Of a DNA stretch of 64,000 nt, positions 7,770-14,979 are shown piece after piece. A model generated the notes under the pieces. The model searched no databases, was not told where the DNA came from, and saw only the letters and a list, made by a program, of their open reading frames with translations. Both the position numbers and the translations under genes were made by a program. The stretch's first letter is position 1. Each line of letters opens with the position of its first letter. Source of the stretch: Baekduia alba. GTDB taxonomy: Bacteria > Actinomycetota > Thermoleophilia > Solirubrobacterales > Solirubrobacteraceae. The stretch covers positions 2,108,001 to 2,172,000 of the forward strand of contig NZ_CP114013.1 of assembly GCF_028416635.1 (NCBI RefSeq), written 5' to 3'.

Positions 7770-7796
7770 GACGACGTACCCCACTCGATCGTGACA
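7770..7796 (-). promoter_or_regulatory. ECF41-type promoter of the epimerase-sigma operon
   Basis: On the minus strand TGTCACG (7796-7790) is followed by exactly 16 bases and CGTC (7773-7770). This matches the ECF41 promoter pattern TGTCACA-N16-CGTC known from the literature. The ATG lies 8 bases downstream, so the transcript is nearly leaderless. Two further copies occur at 48331 and 49442. Confidence 0.75.
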
Positions 7797-7916
7797 TGCG
7801 CCCGGCGGGCCGGGCGCAGCCCCCGACGACCGGGCGGTTGTCCGGTCGCGATCCGGTTGGCGTGCCAGCGGGCGTGCCATCGTCGGACCAGGGCCTCGCG
7901 ACGGGAGGGAGTCAGC

Positions 7917-9605
7917 ATGTCCATGATGAAGTGGTCCGGTTGGGGTGCGGAGGACGTGACGTTCAGCGCGGCCGACAAGCCGGCGCTCGGGCCGTTCCTG
8001 GAGCAGCACCTCGGGCTGCGGTCGGCGGGCGCCCTGACGGCGTCGGTCGCGTTCGCCGCGCTCGACGTGCCCGAGCCGGCGGCGAGCGACGAGCTGCTGG
8101 ACGCGCTGCGGCGCGTCGCCGGCGCGGAGGCCGTGTCGCTGGAGGCCCGCGATCGCGTCACGCACGCGCGCGGCAAGAGCCTGCGCGACCTCGTGCGCCA
8201 TCGCGCCGGCGAGCTGGGCCGGATCCCCGACGTGGTCGTGCGGCCGAGCGACGAGGACGCGGTCGCCGGCCTGCTGGCGGTCGTGCTCGACGCCGACGCC
8301 GTGGCGATCCCGTTCGGCGGCGGCACCAACATCTCCGGGAGCCTGGAGGTGCCCGCGGGCGAGACGCGGCCCGTCGTCTCGATCGACCTCGGGCGGCTGG
8401 ACCGCGTGCTCGAGATCGACGAGGCGTCGCGCCTGGCGCGCGTCCAGGCGGGCGTCTTCGGACCCGACCTCGAGCGCCAGCTCAACGCGCGCGGCTGGAC
8501 GCTGGGGCACTTCCCCGACAGCTTCACCTACTCGACGCTGGGCGGCTGGATCGCGACGCGCTCCTCGGGCATGCAGTCCGACCGCTTCGGCGACGTCGCC
8601 GAGCTGACGCGCGGGCTGCGCGCCGTCACGCCGACCGGCGTGCTGGCGATCCGGCCCGTCCCCGCGACCTCGACGGGCCCGAGCGTGCGCGAGATGATCC
8701 TCGGCAGCGAGGGCCGGCTGGGCATCATCACCGAGGCGACGGTGCAGGTGCACCGGGTGGCGCAGGAGCGGACGATCCGCGGCTACCTCTTCCCCAGCTG
8801 GCCGGCCGGGTTGGCCGCCATGCGCGACATCGCCGCGAGCGAGGCGTCGCCCTCGGTCACGCGGGTCTCGGACGCGCCCGAGACGGCGTTCTCGTTCGCC
8901 ACCAAGAAGGGCGGCTCGGTCGTCGACCGGCTCAAGTCCCGGGCGCTGCGCGCGTTCCTGGAGCGCCGGCGCGGCTTCGACGTCAGCGCGATGTGCCTGG
9001 CGTTCATCGGCTACGAGGGCAGCGCGCGGCACGTCGCCGCCCAGCGCAAGCTCGTCGGCCGGATCGTCGCCGCGCACGGCGGGGTCGGCATCGGCAGCGG
9101 GCCCGGCGCGCTCTACGACCAGAAGAAGTTCGACACGCCGTACATCCGCGACTACCTCCTGGACCGCGGCGCGCTGGCCGACGTGTCGGAGACCGCGGCG
9201 CCGTGGAGCGCGCTGCCCGAGGTGTATGACAACGTCATGGCCGCGGCGCGCGAGCGCTTCGACGCCCTCGGGGTCAAGGGCTACATCATGAGCCACCTGT
9301 CGCACTCCTACCACGGCGGGGCGTGCCTCTACTTCACCTTCGCCTTCCGCCCGGACCCGGTGCGCGACGGGCTGGCCGACTACGACACCATCAAGTCGGC
9401 GATCCAACAGGCCTTCGTGGACTCCGGCGCCACGCTGTCGCACCACCACGCGGTCGGCACCGAGCACGCGGCCTGGCTGGAGCAGGACATCTCGGCGCCG
9501 GGCGTGGCGATGATCCGCGCGCTGCTGGAAGGCGTCGACCCCGGCGCCAACCTCAACCCGGGCAAGATCGTGGCCGACCGGCAGCCGGCCCCGGTCGAGC
9601 GGTAG
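7917..9605 (+). CDS. FAD-binding oxidoreductase, alkyldihydroxyacetonephosphate-synthase-like
   Basis: The 562-residue protein starts at ATG 7917 behind GGGAGGGAG and begins SMMKWSGWG, close to the MKWWGWG start of alkyl-DHAP synthases. The FAD-linked oxidase domain shows PFGGGTNISGSLEVP near residue 121 and GTLGGWIATRSSG-like STLGGWIATRSSGMQSD near 203. A C-terminal HHHAVGTEHAAWL region near 505 corresponds to the active-site His stretch of that enzyme. Alkyl-DHAP synthase swaps an acyl for an alkyl chain to start ether lipids. The PlsC gene 6 bases downstream supports a lipid role. A glycolate- or lactate-oxidase-like activity remains possible. Confidence 0.75.
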   Translation: MSMMKWSGWGAEDVTFSAADKPALGPFLEQHLGLRSAGALTASVAFAALDVPEPAASDELLDALRRVAGAEAVSLEARDRVTHARGKSLRDLVRHRAGELGRIPDVVVRPSDEDAVAGLLAVVLDADAVAIPFGGGTNISGSLEVPAGETRPVVSIDLGRLDRVLEIDEASRLARVQAGVFGPDLERQLNARGWTLGHFPDSFTYSTLGGWIATRSSGMQSDRFGDVAELTRGLRAVTPTGVLAIRPVPATSTGPSVREMILGSEGRLGIITEATVQVHRVAQERTIRGYLFPSWPAGLAAMRDIAASEASPSVTRVSDAPETAFSFATKKGGSVVDRLKSRALRAFLERRRGFDVSAMCLAFIGYEGSARHVAAQRKLVGRIVAAHGGVGIGSGPGALYDQKKFDTPYIRDYLLDRGALADVSETAAPWSALPEVYDNVMAAARERFDALGVKGYIMSHLSHSYHGGACLYFTFAFRPDPVRDGLADYDTIKSAIQQAFVDSGATLSHHHAVGTEHAAWLEQDISAPGVAMIRALLEGVDPGANLNPGKIVADRQPAPVER

Positions 9606-9611
9606 CCGGCG

Positions 9612-10388
9612 ATGCGCGACACCGCATGGGCGAGGCGGCTCTGGGCGCGCGCCGTGCGCGAGACGTTCCTGATGGCCATCCTCGGCCCGACGATGGACCT
9701 CTACACGCGCCGGCGCATCCGTGGGCGGGAGGCGCTGGCCGGCGTCGAGGGGCCGGTCATCCTGGTGGCCAACCACGGCAGCCACATGGACACGCCGGAG
9801 ATCCTGCGGTCGCTGCCGTGGCGCCTGCGCCGGCGCACCGCCGTCGCGGCCGCCGCCGACTACTTCTATCGCAGCCGGCGCCGCGCGATCGCCGTGTCGC
9901 TGGCGTTCAACACGGTCCCGATGCGCCGCCACGGCGGCGGGCTGCAGGCGCGGTCGACGCAGCACGTCGACGCGCTGATCGACGACCGCTGGAGTCTGCT
10001 GATCTTCCCCGAGGGCACACGGTCGCGCGACGGGCGGATCGGCGTCCTGCGCTCCGGCGCGGCGGTCCTGGCCGCGGCGCACGACCTCGCGATCGTCCCG
10101 GTGCACATCGCCGGGACGCGGGCGGCGATGCCGGTCGGCCAGAGCTGGCCCAAGCGCCGGCCCGGCCGCTGGCCGCGGCGCCGCCACGTGGTCGAGATCC
10201 GCTTCGGCACGCCGATCCAACTGACCCCGGCCGAAGACCGGCACGCGGTCATGGAGCGCGTCCGCGCCTTCTACGAGCGCTGCGGCGCGCCCACGACGCC
10301 GCCCGAGCCCGGCCGCTTCCGCGCCGCCGCGACCGATCCGCCGCGGGAGCCCGCGGCGAAGGAGGCCGCGGCGGGGCGGAGGTCCTGA
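9612..10388 (+). CDS. 1-acyl-sn-glycerol-3-phosphate acyltransferase (PlsC family)
   Basis: The 258-residue protein has the acyltransferase motifs NHGSHMDTPEI (NHX4D) near residue 51 and FPEGTRSRDG near 132, followed by PVHIAGT, as in PlsC/LPLAT enzymes. It would acylate a glycerophospholipid precursor at the membrane; a hydrophobic helix near MAILGPTMDLY may anchor it. It starts 6 bases after the alkyl-DHAP-synthase-like gene, so the two are almost certainly co-transcribed. Together they suggest a modified or ether-type glycerolipid route. The basic, Ala-rich C-terminus after residue 230 looks disordered. Confidence 0.88.
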   Translation: MRDTAWARRLWARAVRETFLMAILGPTMDLYTRRRIRGREALAGVEGPVILVANHGSHMDTPEILRSLPWRLRRRTAVAAAADYFYRSRRRAIAVSLAFNTVPMRRHGGGLQARSTQHVDALIDDRWSLLIFPEGTRSRDGRIGVLRSGAAVLAAAHDLAIVPVHIAGTRAAMPVGQSWPKRRPGRWPRRRHVVEIRFGTPIQLTPAEDRHAVMERVRAFYERCGAPTTPPEPGRFRAAATDPPREPAAKEAAAGRRS

Positions 10389-10403
10389 GCCCGCCCGACG
10401 GGC
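10389..10403. terminator. Possible bidirectional terminator between convergent genes
   Basis: GCCCG-CCCGA-CGGGC can fold into a 5-bp stem directly after the plsC-type stop and before the end of the opposing GntR gene. There is no T-run, so the assignment is tentative. Confidence 0.25.
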
Positions 10404-10411
10404 GCCGTGTC

Positions 10412-11137
10412 TCAGCCGACGTCGCGGAAGAGGTCGGTGATGACGCCGCGGATGTGCTTCTCCATCATGAAGCCGGCGAGCTCCACGTCGCGGCTGCGGA
10501 TGGCTTCGAAGATCTCGCGGTGCTCGGCGGCGACCTGCGCGGTGTGCGCGGCGGTCCAGCCGCGCTCCTTGAGGTTGCGCCAGAGGCTCTGGGACATCAT
10601 CGCCCAGAGGGGGCCGAGGAGCGTGTCGAGCACGGTGTTGCCCGCCGCAGCGGTGATCGCGGTGTGGAACTGGCGATCCTCCTTGGTCGGGTGCTCGTCT
10701 GACCCGGCCTCCGCCGCGCGCTCGAGCTGACGCACGGGGCGCTGGATCGCGGCGAGGCTCTGGCGGTCCCAGTTGCGCGCGGCCAGCCGCGCGGCGCTCG
10801 GCTCGACGAGCAGGCGGACCTGGAGCACCTCCGAGGGGCTGGCGTCCGGCGACGTGGCGGCCGACGGCCGCGCCGGGTCGTCGGGCGGGATCTCGCGGAC
10901 GAACGTCCCGGCGCCGACGTGGGTGTCCACCACGCCCATGAGCTCGAGCGCCGCCAGCGCCTCGCGGATCGTGGGGCGGGAGACGCCGAGCTCCTCGGCC
11001 AGCTGACGCTCGGCCGGCAGCCGGCTGCCCGGCGGGAACTCGGCCGTCCTGAGCCGCTGCAGGAGCAGCTGGGCCACGTCGACGTAGGCACGGGTGGGCA
11101 GGGCTCGTGGGGTCTCGCCGGTCGCCGGTGCTGCCAT
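10412..11137 (-). CDS. FadR-subfamily GntR transcriptional regulator
   Basis: The 241-residue protein has an N-terminal GntR winged helix (LLLQRLRTAEFPPGSRLPAE, then VSRPTIREALAALELMGVV). A helical FCD effector domain follows (EVLQVRLLVEPSAARLAA; DRQFHTAITAAAGN; AAEHREIFEAI; MMEKHI), with Asp/His residues that usually bind a metal in this class. It is divergent from the CUT2 transporter operon starting at 11277, and the intergenic region contains several ACCAAT or TGGTCT half-sites. It probably represses that operon and itself; the effector is likely a carboxylate, by family analogy. Confidence 0.9.
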   Translation of the reverse strand: MAAPATGETPRALPTRAYVDVAQLLLQRLRTAEFPPGSRLPAERQLAEELGVSRPTIREALAALELMGVVDTHVGAGTFVREIPPDDPARPSAATSPDASPSEVLQVRLLVEPSAARLAARNWDRQSLAAIQRPVRQLERAAEAGSDEHPTKEDRQFHTAITAAAGNTVLDTLLGPLWAMMSQSLWRNLKERGWTAAHTAQVAAEHREIFEAIRSRDVELAGFMMEKHIRGVITDLFRDVG

Positions 11138-11176
11138 GGGTCGATATTACCAATCGGGCGAACTTTCAAAATTGGC

Positions 11177-11206
11177 TTGACACGGCATCGTCGACACGGA
11201 TATACC
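11177..11206 (+). promoter_or_regulatory. Sigma-70-type promoter of the CUT2 transporter operon
   Basis: A perfect TTGACA at 11177-11182 is followed, after 18 bases, by TATACC at 11201-11206. The ATG is 71 bases further on, leaving an untranslated leader that contains the candidate regulator site. Confidence 0.6.
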
Positions 11207-11210
11207 TGCC

Positions 11211-11241
11211 AGACCAATCTGCCGAGACGACGAACTGGTCT
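11211..11241. promoter_or_regulatory. Candidate GntR operator in the transporter leader
   Basis: AGACCA at 11211-11216 and its exact reverse complement TGGTCT at 11236-11241 flank a 19-base spacer just downstream of the promoter. Further TTACCAAT and ATTGG half-sites lie at about 11150-11175. The region is where the divergent FadR-type repressor would act; the exact site is inferred. Confidence 0.35.
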
Positions 11242-11276
11242 AATCGGCGGCGTGTCAAGGGTCAAGGAGAGAGAAG

Positions 11277-12380
11277 ATGTCCGTTCGACGGTGGCTTACG
11301 CCTGCCGTGATCGCGCTCGCCGCGACCGGCGCGGGCTGCGGCAGCTCCAGCAGCAGCGACAACGCGTCGTCGCCCACGGGCGCGGCCCCGACCGCGCCCG
11401 GGAGCCCGGCGGTGCCGGCCTCCGACGGCGCGGCCAAGGCGCTGCCGTCCAAGAAGATCGGGATCCTCAGCGTCGCCGACGCCGATCCGGGCGCCGCGCT
11501 GCTGGGCGAGAGCGCCAAGAAGGCGGCCGGCGTCCTGGGCTGGTCGACCGTCTCGGTCGACGGTGGCGGCAACCCGGCCAAGATGGCCGCGGGGATGAAG
11601 CAGCTCGTCGCGCAGCGGGTCGACGCCGTCCTGCTCGACGCGGTCGACCCGGCGGCCGTCGCCGACGGACTGCGCCAGGCGCAGCAGTCCAACGTGCCGG
11701 TCGTCCTCTACGGCGGCGCCGGCACGCCGGCGCCGAACGTCACGCAGATCGTGCCCAACGACTTCGCGCTGGCCTCGCTGGCCAGCGACTACCTGGTCAA
11801 CGCCCTCGACGGCAAGGGCAAGGTGGCGATCATGACGACCGACGGGATCTCGTGGTCGCGCAACCGCGCGCAGCTGTTCCAGCAGATCGCCCGTCAGCAC
11901 CCGGGCATCCAGGTCGTCGCGGTCCACCAGGTCGACTTCGCCAACTTCACGAGCGATCTGCTGAGCGCGACCAAGGCGGTGCTCCAGGCGCATCCGGACC
12001 TCGACGCGATCCTCGCGACGATCTCCCCGTACCCGACGCCGATCGCCGCCGCGCTGCAGCAGGCGGGGGCCGCGGACAAGGTCAAGGTCGTCGGCTTCTA
12101 CGACTACCCGTCGGAGCTCAAGCTGATCAAGGGCGGGAAGCTCAGCGCGGTGGCGACCGCCTCGTTCCCGCACAACGCGTGGCAGGCGGTCGACGCGCTC
12201 GCCCAGCACTTCGGCGACGGCAAGCCCCTGTCCTCGGCCGGGCAGTTCCAGCTGCCGCTGCAGTACGAGCTGGTCACCAAGGACAACGCGCCGGCGTCGG
12301 TCGACGTCGACCCGGCCGCCGACCGGGCGGCCTCGTACTACACGCGGCTCTGGCACTCCGAGTTCAGCAACGTGCGATGA
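11277..12380 (+). CDS. CUT2-type ABC transporter periplasmic-binding lipoprotein
   Basis: The 367-residue protein starts at ATG 11277 behind AAGGAGAGAG. It has a short signal peptide ending near GAGC at about residue 21, then a low-complexity Ser/Pro linker and a periplasmic-binding-protein type I fold. The RbsB-like landmarks are KIGILSVADADPGAALLGES, DAVLLDAVDP, VVLYGGAG and AKVVGFYDY-like VKVVGFYDYPSEL. It delivers a small ligand to the permease and ATPase encoded directly downstream. Family members bind pentoses, polyols or inositols, but neighbouring OYE and FAH enzymes suggest a less ordinary ligand. The lipobox is weak. Confidence 0.85.
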   Translation: MSVRRWLTPAVIALAATGAGCGSSSSSDNASSPTGAAPTAPGSPAVPASDGAAKALPSKKIGILSVADADPGAALLGESAKKAAGVLGWSTVSVDGGGNPAKMAAGMKQLVAQRVDAVLLDAVDPAAVADGLRQAQQSNVPVVLYGGAGTPAPNVTQIVPNDFALASLASDYLVNALDGKGKVAIMTTDGISWSRNRAQLFQQIARQHPGIQVVAVHQVDFANFTSDLLSATKAVLQAHPDLDAILATISPYPTPIAAALQQAGAADKVKVVGFYDYPSELKLIKGGKLSAVATASFPHNAWQAVDALAQHFGDGKPLSSAGQFQLPLQYELVTKDNAPASVDVDPAADRAASYYTRLWHSEFSNVR

Positions 12381-13408
12381 GCGCCTCGGTGACCACCGAC
12401 CAGCACGCGGCGGCGCTCGGCGCCGCCGCCGATCCCGGCGCGCCGGCGCCGCGCGGGGCGCGGCTGGGGCACCTCGCGGCGTTGAGCCGCTACGGCGTGC
12501 TGCTGACGTTCGCCCTGGTGTTCGTCGGCTTCGCGATCGCGATCCCGGACGTGTTCCTCACCGGCCGGAACATGTCCAACATCATCAACTCGGCGGCGGT
12601 GCCCGCGCTGCTGGCCGTGGGTCTGACCGTGCCGCTGGTGATCGGCGACTTCGACCTGTCGGTCGGCTCCGGCGCGAGCCTCGGCGGCGCGTTGACCGTG
12701 GTGCTGATGGCGAGCCATGGGTGGTCGCCCGTCGCGGCCGTCGCCGCGGCGCTGGTCGTCGCCGCTGCGGTCGGCGCGCTCAACGGCACGATCGTGGCGG
12801 TGCTCGGCGCGTCGTCGTTCATCATCACCTTGGCCATGGGCAGCGTGCTGACCGGCGTCGAGTTCCTGCTGACCAAGCAGCAGACGATCGTCGTCGGGAT
12901 CCCGCAGGGCTTCACCGACGTCGGGACCGCCTCGGTCGGCGGCGTCCAGGTGCCGGTGCTGATCACGCTGGGCGTGGCCGTCGTGCTGGCGACCGTGCTG
13001 GGGCAGACGCCGTTCGGCCGCTACGTGCGGGCCGCCGGCGCCAACCGAACGGCGGCGGAGCTGCTCGGCCTGCCGGTCCGCCGGCTGCGCGTCGGCGCGC
13101 TGATGGTCTCGGCGGTCTGCGCGGGCCTGGCGGGCGTGTTCATCGTGTCGGTCGCCGGCAACTCGTTCCCCAACGCCGGGGCCTCGCAGCTGCTCCCGGC
13201 GTTCGCGGCGGCCTTCCTCGGCTCGACCCTGCTGCCCTCGCGGCAGTTCTCCCTCCTCGGCGCCTGGGCATCGGCGTGGCTGCTCGAGATGGTCGCCACC
13301 GGCCTGGTCGAGCTGAACCTCGACGCGTGGACCATCGACGTGTTCAACGGCCTGGTGCTGATCGTGGCGATCGTCGCCGCCCTCCACGGCCGTAGGAGCG
13401 CACGATGA
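12377..13408 (+). CDS. CUT2-type ABC transporter permease (RbsC family)
   Basis: The 343-residue membrane protein has roughly eight to ten hydrophobic segments and the RbsC-family features NIINSAAVPALLAVGLTVPL near residue 68 and VIGDFDLSVGSGASLGG near 92. A cytoplasmic coupling-loop-like segment, RAAGANRTAAELLGLPVRR, lies near 216. It starts with ATGA overlapping the stop of the binding-protein gene and overlaps the ATPase gene at its own end, so all three are one translationally coupled transporter. The first 40 residues are Ala-rich and cytoplasmic. Confidence 0.9.
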   Translation: MSASVTTDQHAAALGAAADPGAPAPRGARLGHLAALSRYGVLLTFALVFVGFAIAIPDVFLTGRNMSNIINSAAVPALLAVGLTVPLVIGDFDLSVGSGASLGGALTVVLMASHGWSPVAAVAAALVVAAAVGALNGTIVAVLGASSFIITLAMGSVLTGVEFLLTKQQTIVVGIPQGFTDVGTASVGGVQVPVLITLGVAVVLATVLGQTPFGRYVRAAGANRTAAELLGLPVRRLRVGALMVSAVCAGLAGVFIVSVAGNSFPNAGASQLLPAFAAAFLGSTLLPSRQFSLLGAWASAWLLEMVATGLVELNLDAWTIDVFNGLVLIVAIVAALHGRRSAR

Positions 13409-14958
13409 GCGGTGGCGTCGACGCCTACGTCGAGGCGACGGACGTGCACCTGTCGTTCGGGTCCGTGCATGCTCTGCGTGGCGCATCGATCAGGATCCCC
13501 AAGGGAGCTGTCGAAGGGCTGGTCGGCCACAACGGCGCCGGCAAGAGCACGCTCATCAGCGTGATCTGCGGTGCCCAGGTACCGGACGCCGGCTCGCTCG
13601 TCGTGCGAGGCGCGCCGCTGCGCGGCGGCAGCGTCGCGGAGGCCGAGGAGCGCGGGGTGGTGCTCGTCCCGCAGCGCACGTCGCTCTTCGAAGAGCTCAC
13701 CGTGCTCGACAACCTGCTGATCCCGCGGCGCTTCCCGATCGCGCGCACCGGCACGATCGCCTGGAGCGCCGCGCGCGCGGCGGCGCGGGCGGCGCTGGCC
13801 CAGGTCCGGCTGGAGGTCGACCTCGACGCGCGCGTGACCGACCTGACCGTGCCGGAGCGCCGCGCGCTCATGATCGCCCGGGCGCTGCTGCGGCGACCGC
13901 GGCTGCTGATCCTCGACGAGCCGACCGAGGCGTTCACCGAGGGCGAGGTCGCGCGGCTGTTCGAGACCCTGCGCGCGATGATCGGCGACGGGCTGACCGT
14001 GCTGTACGTGTCGCATCGCCTCGACGAGGTCCTGGACCTCGCCGGCCACGTCACGATCATGCGCGACGGCGCCACCGTCGGCCGCGTCGCGGCGGGCGGC
14101 GTCGACCGGCGCGCGCTGGTCGGCCTGATGCTCGGTGAGGAGGCCCCAGCGGTCGCCCGCCTGGAGCGCCGCGACGACCTCCACGCCCGCCGGGCCGGCA
14201 CGGTCCTGGCGCTGCACGACGTCCGATCGCCCGCGCTGCACGGCGTCGACCTGCGCGTCGGCGCCGGCGAGGTCGTCGGGCTCTACGGCCTGGCCGGCGC
14301 CGGACGCAGCGAGATCCTGCGGGTCGTCGCCGGGCTTCGGCCCGCCACGGGCGGCACCGTCGAGCTGCACGGCGCGCCGCTGGAGGGCACCGTCGGCCAG
14401 CGGCGCTCCGCCGGCGTCAGCCTGCTCTCGGCCGACGTCGCCGGTGAGGGGGCGCTGCCCGGGTTGACGGTGCGCGAGAACGTCGCCATCGGCGTGGCCG
14501 GCGGCGTGCGGACCACGCGGCGGGCGCCGTTCGTGTCTCGCGCGCGAGAGACCATCGTCGCGCGGGCCGCGCTCGAGGAGGTCGGCCTCGATCCCGGGCG
14601 CCTGGAGGCGCCGGTGGAGACGCTCAGCGGCGGCATGCAGCAGAAGGTCATGCTGGCCCGCAGCCTCGTCGGCGCCAGCGCCCTCTGGCTGCTGGACGAG
14701 CCGATGACCGGGCTGGACGTGCACAGCCGCGTCGAGCTGGCCGCGCTGCTGCGCCGGCTCGTCGGCGAGCGCCGCGCCGCGGCCGCCGCGGCCGTGCCGC
14801 GCGGCGCCCTGGTGGTCCTCAGCGAGTTCGAGGACCTCACGATGATGTGCGATCGCGTCTACGCGGTCCGCGACGGCCGCATCGTGGCCGAGTACCACGC
14901 CGGCGAATTCGACGAGCCCGCGCTCGTCCACGCCGTGAGCTTCGAACGGGCCGCCTGA
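13405..14958 (+). CDS. CUT2-type ABC transporter ATPase, two nucleotide-binding domains (RbsA family)
   Basis: The 517-residue protein contains two ABC domains. The first has Walker A GHNGAGKSTL near residue 44 and Walker B LLILDEPTEA, but its signature region reads LTVPERRALMIARAL rather than LSGGQ. The second has the degenerate P-loop YGLAGAGRSEI near 294, normal for this subfamily, and an intact signature LSGGMQQKVMLARSL with WLLDEPMTGLD. It powers the import of the ligand bound by the upstream lipoprotein. Start and stop overlap its neighbours in the usual ATGA manner at the 5' end. Confidence 0.9.
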   Translation: MSGGVDAYVEATDVHLSFGSVHALRGASIRIPKGAVEGLVGHNGAGKSTLISVICGAQVPDAGSLVVRGAPLRGGSVAEAEERGVVLVPQRTSLFEELTVLDNLLIPRRFPIARTGTIAWSAARAAARAALAQVRLEVDLDARVTDLTVPERRALMIARALLRRPRLLILDEPTEAFTEGEVARLFETLRAMIGDGLTVLYVSHRLDEVLDLAGHVTIMRDGATVGRVAAGGVDRRALVGLMLGEEAPAVARLERRDDLHARRAGTVLALHDVRSPALHGVDLRVGAGEVVGLYGLAGAGRSEILRVVAGLRPATGGTVELHGAPLEGTVGQRRSAGVSLLSADVAGEGALPGLTVRENVAIGVAGGVRTTRRAPFVSRARETIVARAALEEVGLDPGRLEAPVETLSGGMQQKVMLARSLVGASALWLLDEPMTGLDVHSRVELAALLRRLVGERRAAAAAAVPRGALVVLSEFEDLTMMCDRVYAVRDGRIVAEYHAGEFDEPALVHAVSFERAA

Positions 14959-14979
14959 GCCCGGAAAAGGAGGAGACCG

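Noticed and set aside
7758-11153. Minus-strand open frame of 1131 codons
   Set aside because: It lies opposite the flavoprotein and acyltransferase genes and has repeated Arg/Ala/His-rich composition with no recognisable domain.
13405-14958. Defective first ATPase domain as a broken gene
   Set aside because: The odd signature LTVPERRAL and the degenerate second P-loop are within what is usual for RbsA-type proteins, and the frame is intact.
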